A stretch of DNA of 64,000 nucleotides from Litoreibacter halocynthiae (GCF_004365635.1 NZ_SOBH01000003.1:372001-436000); one strand, 5' to 3'; counted from the first letter of the stretch, positions 33,785 through 43,812 are shown. Notes: generated from the sequence alone by a model not told the origin. Numbers and translations: made by a program.

Positions 33785-36700
33785 ATGTCGGGCATAATGC
33801 GTGGCGCAATGCAGTCGGTTATTTGGCTGGTTGTTCTTTTCGGGTTTCTGGCAATACGCCGCGGCATATCTCTTTTCCAAACTCCGGGTAATTATCTGCG
33901 CCGATCTTGCTCGGTGGCTACAGGCTTTTGGGATCGAAACCTAAAGATCGTTTCACGTATTTTGGCCACGGTTGTCGCTCTCACTGCCCCCCTTACAGCT
34001 TCTGCGGGTCAGGAAACCTTCACCGTCCAGTCAGTTCCCAATTTCTATACAATGATCCTCGGCGACGGGAACGGGAACACGATCACAGTTACCGGCGACC
34101 CGACAAACTCCAACTGTTTCTCGATTACCTCCGCTGGCCGGGTCACGATGTTCGCTTCATATCCTCAACCCCTAGTAAACAATACGACCGCCTGTGACCG
34201 CTCCATCGTCATGACGTTCACAACGAACGGGTTTGAAATGGGCGATGTCCTGTTCGCCGATATTGATGACATGGACGGCTTCACGTCGCGGGACAGTTTC
34301 GCGTCGAATGTTCCGGGGACATGGAGTTCTACCACGGGTCTGGGGCAATACAGCCTCACATCGCCACCCGGCTTCGCCGATGAAGTCGGCCGTCTTATTG
34401 CCTCCGGTGGTGTCGGCAGCTTTTTGGCGAGAGATTCGGTAAACGATCCGACCGACGATCAGGCGAGGTTTGTTCTCGATACTCCCGCGACGACGTTTCA
34501 AATTATTCAGGATGATGTCCAAGGCGTGCGATCAGCACGCATGTTTTTCACATTGTCGCCGCTTCCAGTCTTCATCACCGACCCGATAGTTGCAATAGAC
34601 GATACATCCCCCCCGATAATCGGTTCTGTCGGCGGGACGACAAGCTCGGTGCTTGATAATGATACACTCGCCGGGAGCCCGGCAACGCCGACCAATGTGA
34701 CCCTGACCCCGGGCACCGCTCCCACGCCGACTGCGGGTTCGCTTACCATGAACCCGGATGGCACCATCACGGTTGCACCGGGTACGACCGCTGGCACCTA
34801 CACCTATAACTACGAAATTTGCGAGACGGCATTTTCGACAAACTGCGCAACTGCAACCGCCACCGTCGAGGTCGCGCCCGCCGATATTCTTGCGGCGGAT
34901 GATGGCTACGGCCCGTCCAATGGTCTGACCGGTGATCCCGATGTGGGCAACGCCTTCGACAATGACACGCTGAACGGCGATCCCGTCGTTCCTGCCGACA
35001 TCACCGCCACCGTGCTGACCCCCGCCACGCCACTTGCGCCGGGCGCGCCGGTGCCGGCGCTGGATCCGGCGACGGGAACCGTCTCGGTGCCTGCGAACAC
35101 GCCGGCCGGCAGCTACACGATCAGCTACGAGATCTGCGAGAACCTGAACGCGACCAATTGCAGCGACGCCGAGATCACCGTCGAGGTCGCGCCCGCCGAT
35201 ATTCTTGCGGCGGATGATGGCTACGGCCCGTCCAATGGTCTGACCGGTGATCCCGATGTGGGCAACGCCTTCGACAATGACACGCTGAACGGCGATCCCG
35301 TCGTTCCTGCCGACATCACCGCCACCGTGCTGACCCCCGCCACGCCGCTTGCGCCGGGCGCGCCGGTGCCGGCGCTGGATCCGGCGACGGGAACCGTCTC
35401 GGTGCCTGCGAACACGCCGGCCGGCAGCTACACGATCAGCTACGAGATCTGCGAGAACCTGAACGCGAGCAGCTGTGATGACGCGATCGTCACGGCGGTT
35501 GTAACGCAAGCCCCGATAGAAGCAGTCGATGACACGCCGCCGCCTGTGAACGGGCTTGAGGGTAATCCAGAGGTTGCCAATGCCTTCGACAATGACACGC
35601 TGAACGGTGATCCTGTCGATCCCGAGGATATCACTGCGACGGTGACGACCCCGGCTACTCCCATTGTGCCGGGGGCTTCCGTTCCCGTTCTGGACACGGC
35701 CACAGGTGTAGTATCGGTAGCGCCGGAAACTCCGGCGGGCGAATACTCGATTGTCTATGAAATCTGCGAGGACCTGAACCCGACCAACTGCGACGATGCA
35801 ACTGTCGTCGTCACGGTAACGGAGGCCCCGATTGGGGCAGAGGACGATACCCCGCCGCCCGTGAACGGCCTGCTTGGCGACCCTGAGGTCGTGAACGTTC
35901 TGGACAACGATACGTTGAACGACACGCCGGTTGACCCAAGCGATGTATCTGTTGCGGTTACGGCACCGGCCACGCCGGTGACTCCGGGCGCACCTGTTCC
36001 GGTGCTGGAGGAGGCGACGGGTATCGTGTCCGTTCCGGCAGGAACACCGGCTGGCACCTACGAGATCACCTATGACCTTTGCGAGAACCTCAACCCCGCC
36101 AATTGCGATACGGCCGTGGTCACCGTCGTGGTCGATCCGCCGGAAATTGAAGCGGTCGACAACATTCTGACGACGCCTGTTGATTTGGCCCTGCCTGTGG
36201 CCGGACTTGTGAATGTCTTCGACAATGACACGCTCAACGGGGCGGCGTTTGATCCCAGTGCTGTGACGGTGACGCCGGTAGGCGCGTTGCCCGCCAACTT
36301 TGTGCTGAACCCCGATGGGACCGTGGACACGACCGCGTTTGTGCCTAACGGAATCTACACGTTCGACTATCAGATCTGCGAGGTTGTGAACCCGACCAAT
36401 TGCTCGACCGCGACGGTGTCCGTGCCGGTCGAAAGCTCTGTCCCTGCGGTCAGCGGGACGGTCTACCTTGACAGCAACGGTAACGGCGCCTTCGATGCGG
36501 GCGCGGACGAGACTTTGCCAAACTATGTGGTGCAGTTGCTCCGCAATGGCGAGGTCGTTGAAGAAACGGTGTCCGGCCCCGATGGCGAATACCTGCTTTC
36601 CGGTTTCCCGCCCAACTCGGGTTACGAGATCATCTTTACCGACCCCGAGACAGGGATCGCTGTCGGGTCGATCCAGGACCTGACATTCGAGGTCGATACA

Positions 36701-38158
36701 ATTCTCGAAGACCAGAATCAGCCGATTGATCCGGCGGGCGTCGTCTACGACTCCTCCACGGGTTTGCCGATCTCGGGTGCAACCTTGCAGCTGACCGATG
36801 CGGCGGGCGTTGCGCTGCCGACGGCCTGTCTGTTGCCGGGACAGCAGCCCCAGACGACAAATGCTTCCGGCGCTTACGGTTTTGACGTGATCCCCGGTGC
36901 GGCACCGCAATGTCCTGCCGGTGAAACCGAGTACCAGATCGCCATCACGACCTACCCGCCTGGCTATGTCGCGGCCCCCTCGGCCTTGGTTCCGCCACAA
37001 GCTGGATCGCTGGACGCCACCACATGTCCGGTTGATGCCATCCCCGGTGGCAGCTGCCAGTTGTCGGCATCACTGGCACCCCCTGCGGCGGGTGCACCGA
37101 CGCCCTACTACTTCAGTTTCTTGCTGGAAGCAGGCGATCCGGATGTCATCAATAACCATATCCCGCTGGACCCTATTCCTGTGGTGCCGGTAGCGGGCCT
37201 GACCGTCACCAAGATTGCTAGTGTTTCAACCGCGCGCTTGGGCGACACGGTGACGTATACGATCACCGCTGCGAACGCGAACCTGACTGCTGCGGGTCCT
37301 GTCGATCTGGTTGACAGCTTGCCGCCGGGATTCCTGTTCACACCGGGCAGCGCAACGCTGGACGGCGCGCCTGTTGTCCCGACCGTCGTGGCCAACCGTA
37401 TTACCGTGCCGGGTGTGACCGTGCCTGCCTCGGGCAATGTCGTGCTGGTCCTGCAAGCGCGTGTTACAAGTGCCGCGCCTCCGGGTGATGCGGTCAACCG
37501 TGCGCGTCTGGTTGATCCGGCGACGGGCAATCCGCTGACCGCCGATGGCACCGCTATCGTTCGGATCGTGGCGGAACATGTCTTCGACTGCGCCGACATC
37601 ATCGGCAAGGTGTTCGACGACAAGAACCACAACGGATATCAGGACGAGGGCGAGCCGGGTCTGGCGGGCGTCCGTGTCGTCACCGTCCGCGGCGTGCGGA
37701 TCACCACTGACTCCTTCGGCAGATACCATGTGCCTTGCGCGGAGCTGCCCTCCGACATCGGGTCGAACTTCACGCTGAAGCTGGACACCAACAGCCTGCC
37801 TACCGGCTACCGGGTGACCACGGAGAACCCACGGGTGATCCGCGTGACAGCGGGCAAAATGGCCAAGCTGAACTTCGGCGCCTCGATTTCAAGCGTGATC
37901 GACATCGACCTGACGGCGGCGGCGTTCGATCCGACCACGGGCAAGCTAGTCGACGGATTTGAAGACAGCGTTGATCGGCTCTTGGGCGCGATACAGCGCA
38001 AACCTTCGGTGCTGCGCCTGTCCTACATTCTTGAGAATGACGACCTGAAAACAGCACGGGCGCGGCTTCGCGGTGTCGAAAAACTACTACGCACGAAATG
38101 GCGCAGGGTGGGCAGCTACAAGCTGAACATCGAGCAGACCGTCAAGCGGGTGCAGTGA
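33785..38158 (+). CDS. Large secreted Ig-like repeat / SdrD-B-like surface protein
   Basis: 1457 residues from the ATG at 33785 (GGGAGA 6 bases upstream; the longer TTG start has no support). There is an unusually long N-terminus with two hydrophobic stretches, the second (VSRILATVVALTAPLTASAG, about 57-76) resembling a signal peptide. Six Ig-like/cadherin-like repeats of about 105 residues follow (about 270-885), each with a DNDTLNG-type motif and a closing YEICE-LN-NC strand. Next come an SdrD-B/CNA-B-like domain (GTVYLDSNGNGAFDAG), a carboxypeptidase-regulatory-like domain, a DUF11-type domain (VTKIASVSTARLGDTVTYTI) and a second SdrD-B unit (GKVFDDKNHNGYQDEGEPGLAGVRV). The C-terminus is basic. 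It forms an operon with the outer-membrane barrel gene 11 bp downstream. It is probably surface-exposed or secreted; the ligand is unknown. Confidence 0.85.
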   Translation: MSGIMRGAMQSVIWLVVLFGFLAIRRGISLFQTPGNYLRRSCSVATGFWDRNLKIVSRILATVVALTAPLTASAGQETFTVQSVPNFYTMILGDGNGNTITVTGDPTNSNCFSITSAGRVTMFASYPQPLVNNTTACDRSIVMTFTTNGFEMGDVLFADIDDMDGFTSRDSFASNVPGTWSSTTGLGQYSLTSPPGFADEVGRLIASGGVGSFLARDSVNDPTDDQARFVLDTPATTFQIIQDDVQGVRSARMFFTLSPLPVFITDPIVAIDDTSPPIIGSVGGTTSSVLDNDTLAGSPATPTNVTLTPGTAPTPTAGSLTMNPDGTITVAPGTTAGTYTYNYEICETAFSTNCATATATVEVAPADILAADDGYGPSNGLTGDPDVGNAFDNDTLNGDPVVPADITATVLTPATPLAPGAPVPALDPATGTVSVPANTPAGSYTISYEICENLNATNCSDAEITVEVAPADILAADDGYGPSNGLTGDPDVGNAFDNDTLNGDPVVPADITATVLTPATPLAPGAPVPALDPATGTVSVPANTPAGSYTISYEICENLNASSCDDAIVTAVVTQAPIEAVDDTPPPVNGLEGNPEVANAFDNDTLNGDPVDPEDITATVTTPATPIVPGASVPVLDTATGVVSVAPETPAGEYSIVYEICEDLNPTNCDDATVVVTVTEAPIGAEDDTPPPVNGLLGDPEVVNVLDNDTLNDTPVDPSDVSVAVTAPATPVTPGAPVPVLEEATGIVSVPAGTPAGTYEITYDLCENLNPANCDTAVVTVVVDPPEIEAVDNILTTPVDLALPVAGLVNVFDNDTLNGAAFDPSAVTVTPVGALPANFVLNPDGTVDTTAFVPNGIYTFDYQICEVVNPTNCSTATVSVPVESSVPAVSGTVYLDSNGNGAFDAGADETLPNYVVQLLRNGEVVEETVSGPDGEYLLSGFPPNSGYEIIFTDPETGIAVGSIQDLTFEVDTILEDQNQPIDPAGVVYDSSTGLPISGATLQLTDAAGVALPTACLLPGQQPQTTNASGAYGFDVIPGAAPQCPAGETEYQIAITTYPPGYVAAPSALVPPQAGSLDATTCPVDAIPGGSCQLSASLAPPAAGAPTPYYFSFLLEAGDPDVINNHIPLDPIPVVPVAGLTVTKIASVSTARLGDTVTYTITAANANLTAAGPVDLVDSLPPGFLFTPGSATLDGAPVVPTVVANRITVPGVTVPASGNVVLVLQARVTSAAPPGDAVNRARLVDPATGNPLTADGTAIVRIVAEHVFDCADIIGKVFDDKNHNGYQDEGEPGLAGVRVVTVRGVRITTDSFGRYHVPCAELPSDIGSNFTLKLDTNSLPTGYRVTTENPRVIRVTAGKMAKLNFGASISSVIDIDLTAAAFDPTTGKLVDGFEDSVDRLLGAIQRKPSVLRLSYILENDDLKTARARLRGVEKLLRTKWRRVGSYKLNIEQTVKRVQ
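34861..35468 (+). repeat. Near-identical 315-bp tandem repeat inside the Ig-repeat gene
   Basis: 34861-35153 and 35176-35468 are identical at 292 of 293 positions (A at 35032, G at 35347), offset 315 bp = one 105-residue Ig-like module. The neighbouring modules share the same period but are much more diverged, so this pair is a recent duplication or is kept alike by gene conversion. Confidence 0.9.
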
Positions 38159-38169
38159 GGGATATGATC

Positions 38170-41100
38170 ATGAACATTCACCACAGAAAATCCTTCATCC
38201 GCACTCTGCTTGGGGCAACCGCGCTTGGCGCGATTGCGACAGCACTGCCCGCCGCCGCGCAGAACAACTGCGATCTGGTCAACGGGGTATTGCCCGCATC
38301 CTGCGAAACCGGAAATGCGGGCGACACGGTCCGTATGCCCGTTGGCGTGAATACCGAAATCGCAAACGGCGCACGCCAGCCCGCGACCGGATTTATCATT
38401 AGCGTCGATGGCGAAACCTTCGAGGGTGACGAGAAAGTCGAGCAGAAGAAGCGGCAAGCGGACGTGGCTTTGGCAAAGGCTGACATTCGCGTGCAAGCCG
38501 ATGATCTGGCTGTCGAGAAGCGTCTGGACCTGGAGGTCATGGGACCAACCCGGGGCCACAAACCGGGCGACACTGTACGGTTCCAATCCGCGACCAACTA
38601 TCCGGCGTTCCTGACCCGTGGCGAGGTGCGCATCATCGACCAGCAGGCCCGTGGCGGCCCGCGCACCGTGGGCGTGTTCCCGATTGGCCCCAATGGTCAG
38701 GCCGAAGTTCGACTGCCTGATGGCCGCGATCTTGTGGCCGTTCACCGCGTCTATGACGCGCGTGGCCGCTATGACGAAACGACCGCGCTGGTGCTGGATC
38801 GCCCCAATCAGGCGCGTGGGCAGGACGACGTCGAGGAGGGAAGCTCGACCACCGCCATCGACCGCATCCCTGTCCGTGGCGGGGCCGTGACGGTCTCCGG
38901 CAGCTCGCTTGCCCCGAACGAGACCGTTTCGACCTTGGGCGAAACGATCCGCGCCGACGCGCAGGGCCGGTTTGTGTTGCAGCGCATCCTGCCGAAAGGC
39001 GATCAAACCGTCATTGTCCAAACCAAAAGCGCAGGCCGCGACGTGACGCTGGCGCGTGAGGTTGAATTGGGTAAAGCGGACTGGTTCACGGTCGCCGTCG
39101 CCGACATCACCGTCGGCCATCGCGAGCAGGCCGTGACCGGCACGGATGGAAGCTATCAAAAGGGCCGTCTGGCGTTCTTTACGCAAGGCACAAACGCCAA
39201 TGGCGTGACCATCACAGCCTCGGCGGATACGCGGGAGGAAGACCTATCGGACATCTTCCGCAAATTCGACGAGAAAGACCCGCGCAGCCTGCTGACGCGC
39301 ATCGACCCGGACGAATACTACCTAACTTACGGCGACGACAGCACCTTCGAGGAGGCCGCGCCGACGGCGGGAAAGTTCTATTTCAAAGCGGAAAAGGACG
39401 AGAATTTCGCGCTTTGGGGTACATTCAAGGGCCAAGTCAACGGATCGCATTTCCTGCGCAACGAGCGCACGCTTTACGGCGCACAGGCGCAGTATAAATC
39501 CGCTCAGCAGACCAAGAACGGCGATGCAAAGGCGGAACTACAGCTCTATGCGGCACAGCCCGACAACCTGCCGCAGCGCGATATTTTCCGCGGTACGGGC
39601 GGGTCGGTCTATTTCCTTCAGCGGCAGGATATCTCCATCGGTTCGGAAACCCTGAGCGTCGAAATCCGCGATCCGGATTCAGGCCGGGTTCTGGAGCGGC
39701 GCACGCTGGTTTATGGCCGGGATTACGACATCAACTATCTGCAAGGCGTCGTGACACTGCGCGCACCCTTGAGCAGCAGCATCGGCGGTGGAGTGGTCGT
39801 CACCAATCCCGGCGGTGAAGAAAACGTCAATCTGGTTGCCCAATACGAATACACCCCGACCGCCGGAGGCCTTGACGGATATTCCTACGGGGGCAGGGCG
39901 CAGGTTTGGGCCACGGATCAGCTGCGCTTCGGCGCAACCGCGTTGATCGAGAAGACCGGAGCCGCCGACCAGAAATCCTATGGCGCGGATATGCTCTATC
40001 AGTTCAGCGAACGCACTTATGCGACGCTGGAATACGCCCGCAGCGAGGGTCCGGGCTTCGGCTCCAGCTTCTCGACCGATGGTGGCCTGATCATCGACAA
40101 CACGGCGCCAGCTGGCGGCACGGGCGAGGCCTACAAGGCGGAAGTCGTTGCCGATTTCGCAGATCTCGGATTTACCACCGATGGTCGCTTCGGAGTGTAC
40201 TATGAGCACCGCACGCTAGGCTTCTCGACGCTGGACCATCAGGTGAGTGCGACGACGGGCGACGAAACGCTATGGGGGGCCTATACCGAATTCCAGGCCT
40301 CCGAGCGGTTGAAGTTCACGCTGTATTACGACGATTACAAGAACGACGCCGGTCAATACGCACGCGAGGGCGGTGTCGAAGGCAGCTATAAGCTGTCAGA
40401 GACCCGCACGCTTGGGTTTGGGATCGAGCATCTCGACAAGCTGACCGCTCGCGAAACAGGGTCGCGGACCGATTTTGCGCTGCGCTACACGGTGAAACCG
40501 AACGAGCGGCTGGAATGGTTCGTCTATGGGCAGGCGACGCTGAAACGCTCAGGTCTGGAAAAGAACAACCGCGTCGGGGCAGGGGGATCCTACGCCTTCA
40601 ACAACGGCTGGAAGGTCGAAGGCGAAGTGTCGGATGGCTCCACCGGTGTAGGAGCCGCCGCGCGTGTCTCCTACGAGGACGAGAACAACAACAGCGTTTA
40701 TTTCGGCTACGAGCTGGACCCGAACCGCGAGTTCTTTGCAGGCAGTGTAACTGGCAAAGACAAGGGGCGGTTTGTATCGGGTGGCCGCCGACAGGTCACG
40801 CGTGACCTCGCCTATTACGGGGAAAACACCTATGACCTGTTCGGCTCCCACAGGTCACTGACCAGCACCTACGGCGTCGATTACGCGCGCAGCGAGTTCC
40901 TGTCCTACACCGGATCGCTTGAGGTTGGCCGGATCAACGACAGCATCAATGGCGACTTTGACCGGCACGCGCTGTCATTCGGCGTGCGGTACGAGGATGA
41001 AAGTCTGACCGCACGGGGCCGTCTGGAATACCGCCGCGAACGTGGTCTCACATCCGGCACCAACCGGGATGCGGATACCATCCTCTTTGCCGCTTCCGGT

Positions 41101-41700
41101 CGCTACAAGATCGACGACACCCAACGGCTGGTGTTCAATCTGGACGCCTCGAAAACCGATACGGATCAGTCATCGATCCTCGACGGCAAGCTGGTCGACG
41201 CGTCCATCGGATATGCCTATCGCCCTGTCGACAATGACCGCCTGAATGTCTTGCTGAAATACCGCTACCTCTATGACGATTACGGCCAGCGGATAGACGG
41301 CACCGACGTGACCGGCCCGCGCCAGCGCAGCCATGTGCTGAGCTTTGACGCCATTTACGATCTGAACCAGCAATGGACGATTGGCGGCAAGATCGGCGCA
41401 CGTTTGTCTGACTCCTCTCCTAACGCCACAACGGCGTTCTCCGAGAACGACGCGTGGCTTGGTGTTGCGAATGTCCGGTATCATTTGGTCCACAAGTGGG
41501 ATGCGCTGCTGGAGGCCCGCGTTTTGAATGCGCGGCAAATCCAGACGAAGGAATACGGGCTGGTTGGCGCGATCTATCGCCATGTCGGAAACAACTTCAA
41601 ACTGGGTGTCGGCTATAATTCCGGCCGGTTCTCAGATGATCTGACCGATCTGACATATGACGACAAAGGTGTCTTCATCAACCTGATCGCCAAGTTTTAG
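38170..41700 (+). CDS. Large outer-membrane beta-barrel protein paired with the Ig-repeat protein
   Basis: 1176 residues. The ATG at 38170 is chosen because AGGGA lies 7 bases before it; it gives a signal peptide ending ALPAAAQ. Residues about 30-330 are periplasmic, including a Lys/Glu-rich segment (EKVEQKKRQADVALAKADIR) and Ig-like beta strands. From about 340 the pattern YYLTYGDDS ... ENFALWGTFKG ... NERTLYGAQAQYKS begins a long series of amphipathic strands with Tyr/Arg/Glu alternation to the end. The final residues are INLIAKF, with the terminal Phe of BAM-inserted barrels. There is no TonB box or plug domain signature, so it is not a standard TonB receptor. It likely anchors or exports the upstream surface protein. 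Confidence 0.8.
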   Translation: MNIHHRKSFIRTLLGATALGAIATALPAAAQNNCDLVNGVLPASCETGNAGDTVRMPVGVNTEIANGARQPATGFIISVDGETFEGDEKVEQKKRQADVALAKADIRVQADDLAVEKRLDLEVMGPTRGHKPGDTVRFQSATNYPAFLTRGEVRIIDQQARGGPRTVGVFPIGPNGQAEVRLPDGRDLVAVHRVYDARGRYDETTALVLDRPNQARGQDDVEEGSSTTAIDRIPVRGGAVTVSGSSLAPNETVSTLGETIRADAQGRFVLQRILPKGDQTVIVQTKSAGRDVTLAREVELGKADWFTVAVADITVGHREQAVTGTDGSYQKGRLAFFTQGTNANGVTITASADTREEDLSDIFRKFDEKDPRSLLTRIDPDEYYLTYGDDSTFEEAAPTAGKFYFKAEKDENFALWGTFKGQVNGSHFLRNERTLYGAQAQYKSAQQTKNGDAKAELQLYAAQPDNLPQRDIFRGTGGSVYFLQRQDISIGSETLSVEIRDPDSGRVLERRTLVYGRDYDINYLQGVVTLRAPLSSSIGGGVVVTNPGGEENVNLVAQYEYTPTAGGLDGYSYGGRAQVWATDQLRFGATALIEKTGAADQKSYGADMLYQFSERTYATLEYARSEGPGFGSSFSTDGGLIIDNTAPAGGTGEAYKAEVVADFADLGFTTDGRFGVYYEHRTLGFSTLDHQVSATTGDETLWGAYTEFQASERLKFTLYYDDYKNDAGQYAREGGVEGSYKLSETRTLGFGIEHLDKLTARETGSRTDFALRYTVKPNERLEWFVYGQATLKRSGLEKNNRVGAGGSYAFNNGWKVEGEVSDGSTGVGAAARVSYEDENNNSVYFGYELDPNREFFAGSVTGKDKGRFVSGGRRQVTRDLAYYGENTYDLFGSHRSLTSTYGVDYARSEFLSYTGSLEVGRINDSINGDFDRHALSFGVRYEDESLTARGRLEYRRERGLTSGTNRDADTILFAASGRYKIDDTQRLVFNLDASKTDTDQSSILDGKLVDASIGYAYRPVDNDRLNVLLKYRYLYDDYGQRIDGTDVTGPRQRSHVLSFDAIYDLNQQWTIGGKIGARLSDSSPNATTAFSENDAWLGVANVRYHLVHKWDALLEARVLNARQIQTKEYGLVGAIYRHVGNNFKLGVGYNSGRFSDDLTDLTYDDKGVFINLIAKF

Positions 41701-42028
41701 CGGGCTTTTTTCGGAGGTTACTACCAAGTGATGCTGTCGCACCGCGCAGACCGCCGATGCCGGACCTCGCGTTATGTTACCAATGACCGCTGTGGGAACT
41801 CCTGTTTCTGGGACACGGGATTGACCATAGCTTAGGATTGCCCGCTATCCTACGCCCTTTGATCTTTGATGCCTCCTTGAGTTCGGTACAAGCCAAATCC
41901 TACTCCCGCAACCAAACACAATACCTCAGACTTACGATCTGCGTTTGTACAGCGATGTAGAACTGATGCGTCGGGCAACCACGCCGTCGACAAAACGGTG
42001 ACGCGTCCCCAACTAAACCCTGAGCGGG
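41701..42028. other. Intergenic region between convergent genes
   Basis: No gene seen and no clear hairpin. A TTTTTT run follows the barrel gene stop within 12 bp but without a paired stem. Confidence 0.4.
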
Positions 42029-42758
42029 TTAAGCGCTAACGACGGACAAACCCGCGTCGAGCGCTTCCAATATGGTCGCAATTTCACCTTCGCTGATGAT
42101 GAGTGGTGGCGACATCAGCAGGTTATTCCCGCCGATACGCACCATTGCACCAGCCTCATAGGCTACATTGAACACTTCCGAGACACTGGACGGTGCGGCT
42201 GGTGTTTTGGCGTTCGTATCTGACACCAATTCCAAAGCAGTCATCAACCCATGGCCACCATGCACGCCGCCAACGATGTCATACTTGTCTTTCAAGAACA
42301 GCAGGCCGTTAAATAGTTGCGACCCGCGCGGAGCCACGTTCGCGTTGATCTTCATTCGTTGGGTTTCTCTGATGCACGTTAAAGCAGCGGTCGAGCCGAC
42401 GGGATGCGCCGAATATGTGTAGCCGTGGAAAATGGCCGCGAGGTTCGGGTCGCAGGTCTCGAAAACTTCGACGACCGCTTCGGACACCATACCGGCACCA
42501 AAGGGGAAGTAGCCGGAGGTGATGCGCTTGGCCATGGTCATCATGTTGGGCTGAACACCCCAGTGGCGCGAGCCGGACCAGTCGCCGGTCCGACCAAATG
42601 GTCGAGCCTTGTGCCGATGAAATAATGCGCGGCGGGTGTTCTTGCATAGCTCCCACGTGGCCCATCGGATGCCACATGTGGTGTGCGTTGTTTTCGTTGA
42701 GGAAGTTTAAGTCTTTCGTTTGGCGTCTCCCGAAGCCGTTGGCTACGGGTTGCGCCAA
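42029..42758 (-). pseudogene. Class III aminotransferase with large internal deletion
   Basis: The upstream part reads NFLNENNAHHMWHPMGH ... PPRIISSAQG, the usual N-terminus of omega-type class III aminotransferases. At about 42600 the sequence jumps, with a change of frame, to GRTGDWSGSRHWGVQPN and MMTMAKRITSGYFPFGAG, which is the region around the PLP lysine, and then runs to a normal C-terminus at 42029. About half of a 450-residue enzyme (the PLP-binding core) is missing. The C-terminal frame alone (171 residues) would not be active. Confidence 0.85.
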
Positions 42759-42830
42759 AAGGCAACGCCTGCAAGCCCGTTTCCGACATCGCCCTTGTTT
42801 GGAACGGAGGGGGGCTCTACATGGTTAGGA

Positions 42831-43631
42831 ATGAAACGTTTTATTCCTTTTGTGAAGTCGCCGCCAACGGTCAACGTCGTCGCGATGAGCGGTGTGATCG
42901 CGGCTGGCGGTCGGGGTGGCAATCTTAACGACGCGGGGCTGGCGTCGATGTTGCACAAAGCCTTCAAGAAGGGGAAACCGACTGCTGTTGCCTTGCAGTT
43001 AAACTCGCCTGGCGGCTCTCCCGTTCAAAGCTCTTTGATCGGTGCACGCATCCGGCGGTTGGCCGACGAGAATGATGTGCCTGTCTTCGCGTTTGTCGAG
43101 GACGTGGCGGCCTCGGGTGGATACTGGCTCGCCGCGAGTGCCGACCACATCTATGTGGACCACAGCTCTATCGTCGGTTCTATTGGTGTGATCTCTGCAA
43201 GCTTCGGGTTTCACGAGTTGATGCAACGCCAAGGTGTGGAGCGTCGCGTGCACACGGCGGGCAAGGACAAGTCCATGCTGGATCCATTCCGTCCGGAGCG
43301 GCCTGCTGACATCAAGCGCCTCAAGGCTTTGCAGGCGCAAATCCATGATACATTCATCGCGCATGTAAAATCCCGCCGGGCGTCAAAGCTGTCCGACAAT
43401 AGCGACCTGTTTACCGGCGAGATTTGGGTGGGCGAGAAAGCGATCGAGGTTGGCCTTGCTGACGAAGTCGGCCACTTGGTACCCGTGATGAAAGAACGGT
43501 TCGGAGACAAAGTCCGGTTCAACACCTTTGGACCGAAGCGCTCCTTGTTCCAACGGTTTGGGGCGCGGGTTCTGACTGACACAATTGATCAGCTCGATGA
43601 AAAAGCGCTTTGGGCGCAGTTCGGGCTTTGA
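42831..43631 (+). CDS. S49-family signal-peptide-peptidase-like protease (SppA/SohB type)
   Basis: 266 residues from the ATG at 42831. It has the ClpP-like fold: VNVVAMSGVIAAGG, LQLNSPGGSPVQSS, and the catalytic serine region EDVAASGGYWLAASADHIYV, followed by IVGSIGVISASFG. The short form (one S49 domain, no N-terminal helix visible) is that of small SppA/SohB-like proteins; the catalytic Lys would lie in the C-terminal half. It may clear signal peptides or damaged membrane proteins. The start is slightly uncertain because the GGAGGGGGG run lies about 17 bases upstream. Confidence 0.9.
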   Translation: MKRFIPFVKSPPTVNVVAMSGVIAAGGRGGNLNDAGLASMLHKAFKKGKPTAVALQLNSPGGSPVQSSLIGARIRRLADENDVPVFAFVEDVAASGGYWLAASADHIYVDHSSIVGSIGVISASFGFHELMQRQGVERRVHTAGKDKSMLDPFRPERPADIKRLKALQAQIHDTFIAHVKSRRASKLSDNSDLFTGEIWVGEKAIEVGLADEVGHLVPVMKERFGDKVRFNTFGPKRSLFQRFGARVLTDTIDQLDEKALWAQFGL

Positions 43632-43635
43632 CCTC

Positions 43636-43812
43636 ATGATATTCAAGATCATCACATTGTTTCTTGTCGGCATGGCTGTATTGGCGATGTTTGGTAAGCT
43701 TAAATTCCCTAAAGTTGGCCCGAAACTGGGGGCGAAAACCGCGCTGAAATGCAGCAAATGCGGAAGTTACAGAATAGGCAAGGGCCCGTGCCCCTGTCAG
43801 AAAAAAGGCTAA
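43636..43812 (+). CDS. Small membrane protein with C-terminal zinc ribbon
   Basis: 58 residues from the ATG at 43636, four bases after the S49 gene. The N-terminal helix MIFKIITLFLVGMAVLAMFG anchors it in the membrane. A basic linker (KLKFPKVGPKLG) follows. The C-terminus carries CSKCGSYRIGKGPCPC, a four-Cys zinc knuckle. The tight spacing between a membrane-associated protease gene and an exchanger gene suggests co-transcription. The function is unknown; a small adaptor of the protease is one possibility. Confidence 0.8.
   Translation: MIFKIITLFLVGMAVLAMFGKLKFPKVGPKLGAKTALKCSKCGSYRIGKGPCPCQKKG

Noticed and set aside
34861-35468. Repeats considered as a CRISPR or other non-coding array
   Set aside because: The 315-bp period equals 105 codons of an open protein domain; units are far too long and there are no spacers.
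34532-37000. An 822-codon open frame on the minus strand opposite the Ig-repeat gene
   Set aside because: It is the antisense shadow of a GC-rich repetitive coding region; Arg/His/Gly-rich with no start signal or domain, while the plus-strand frame has clear domains.
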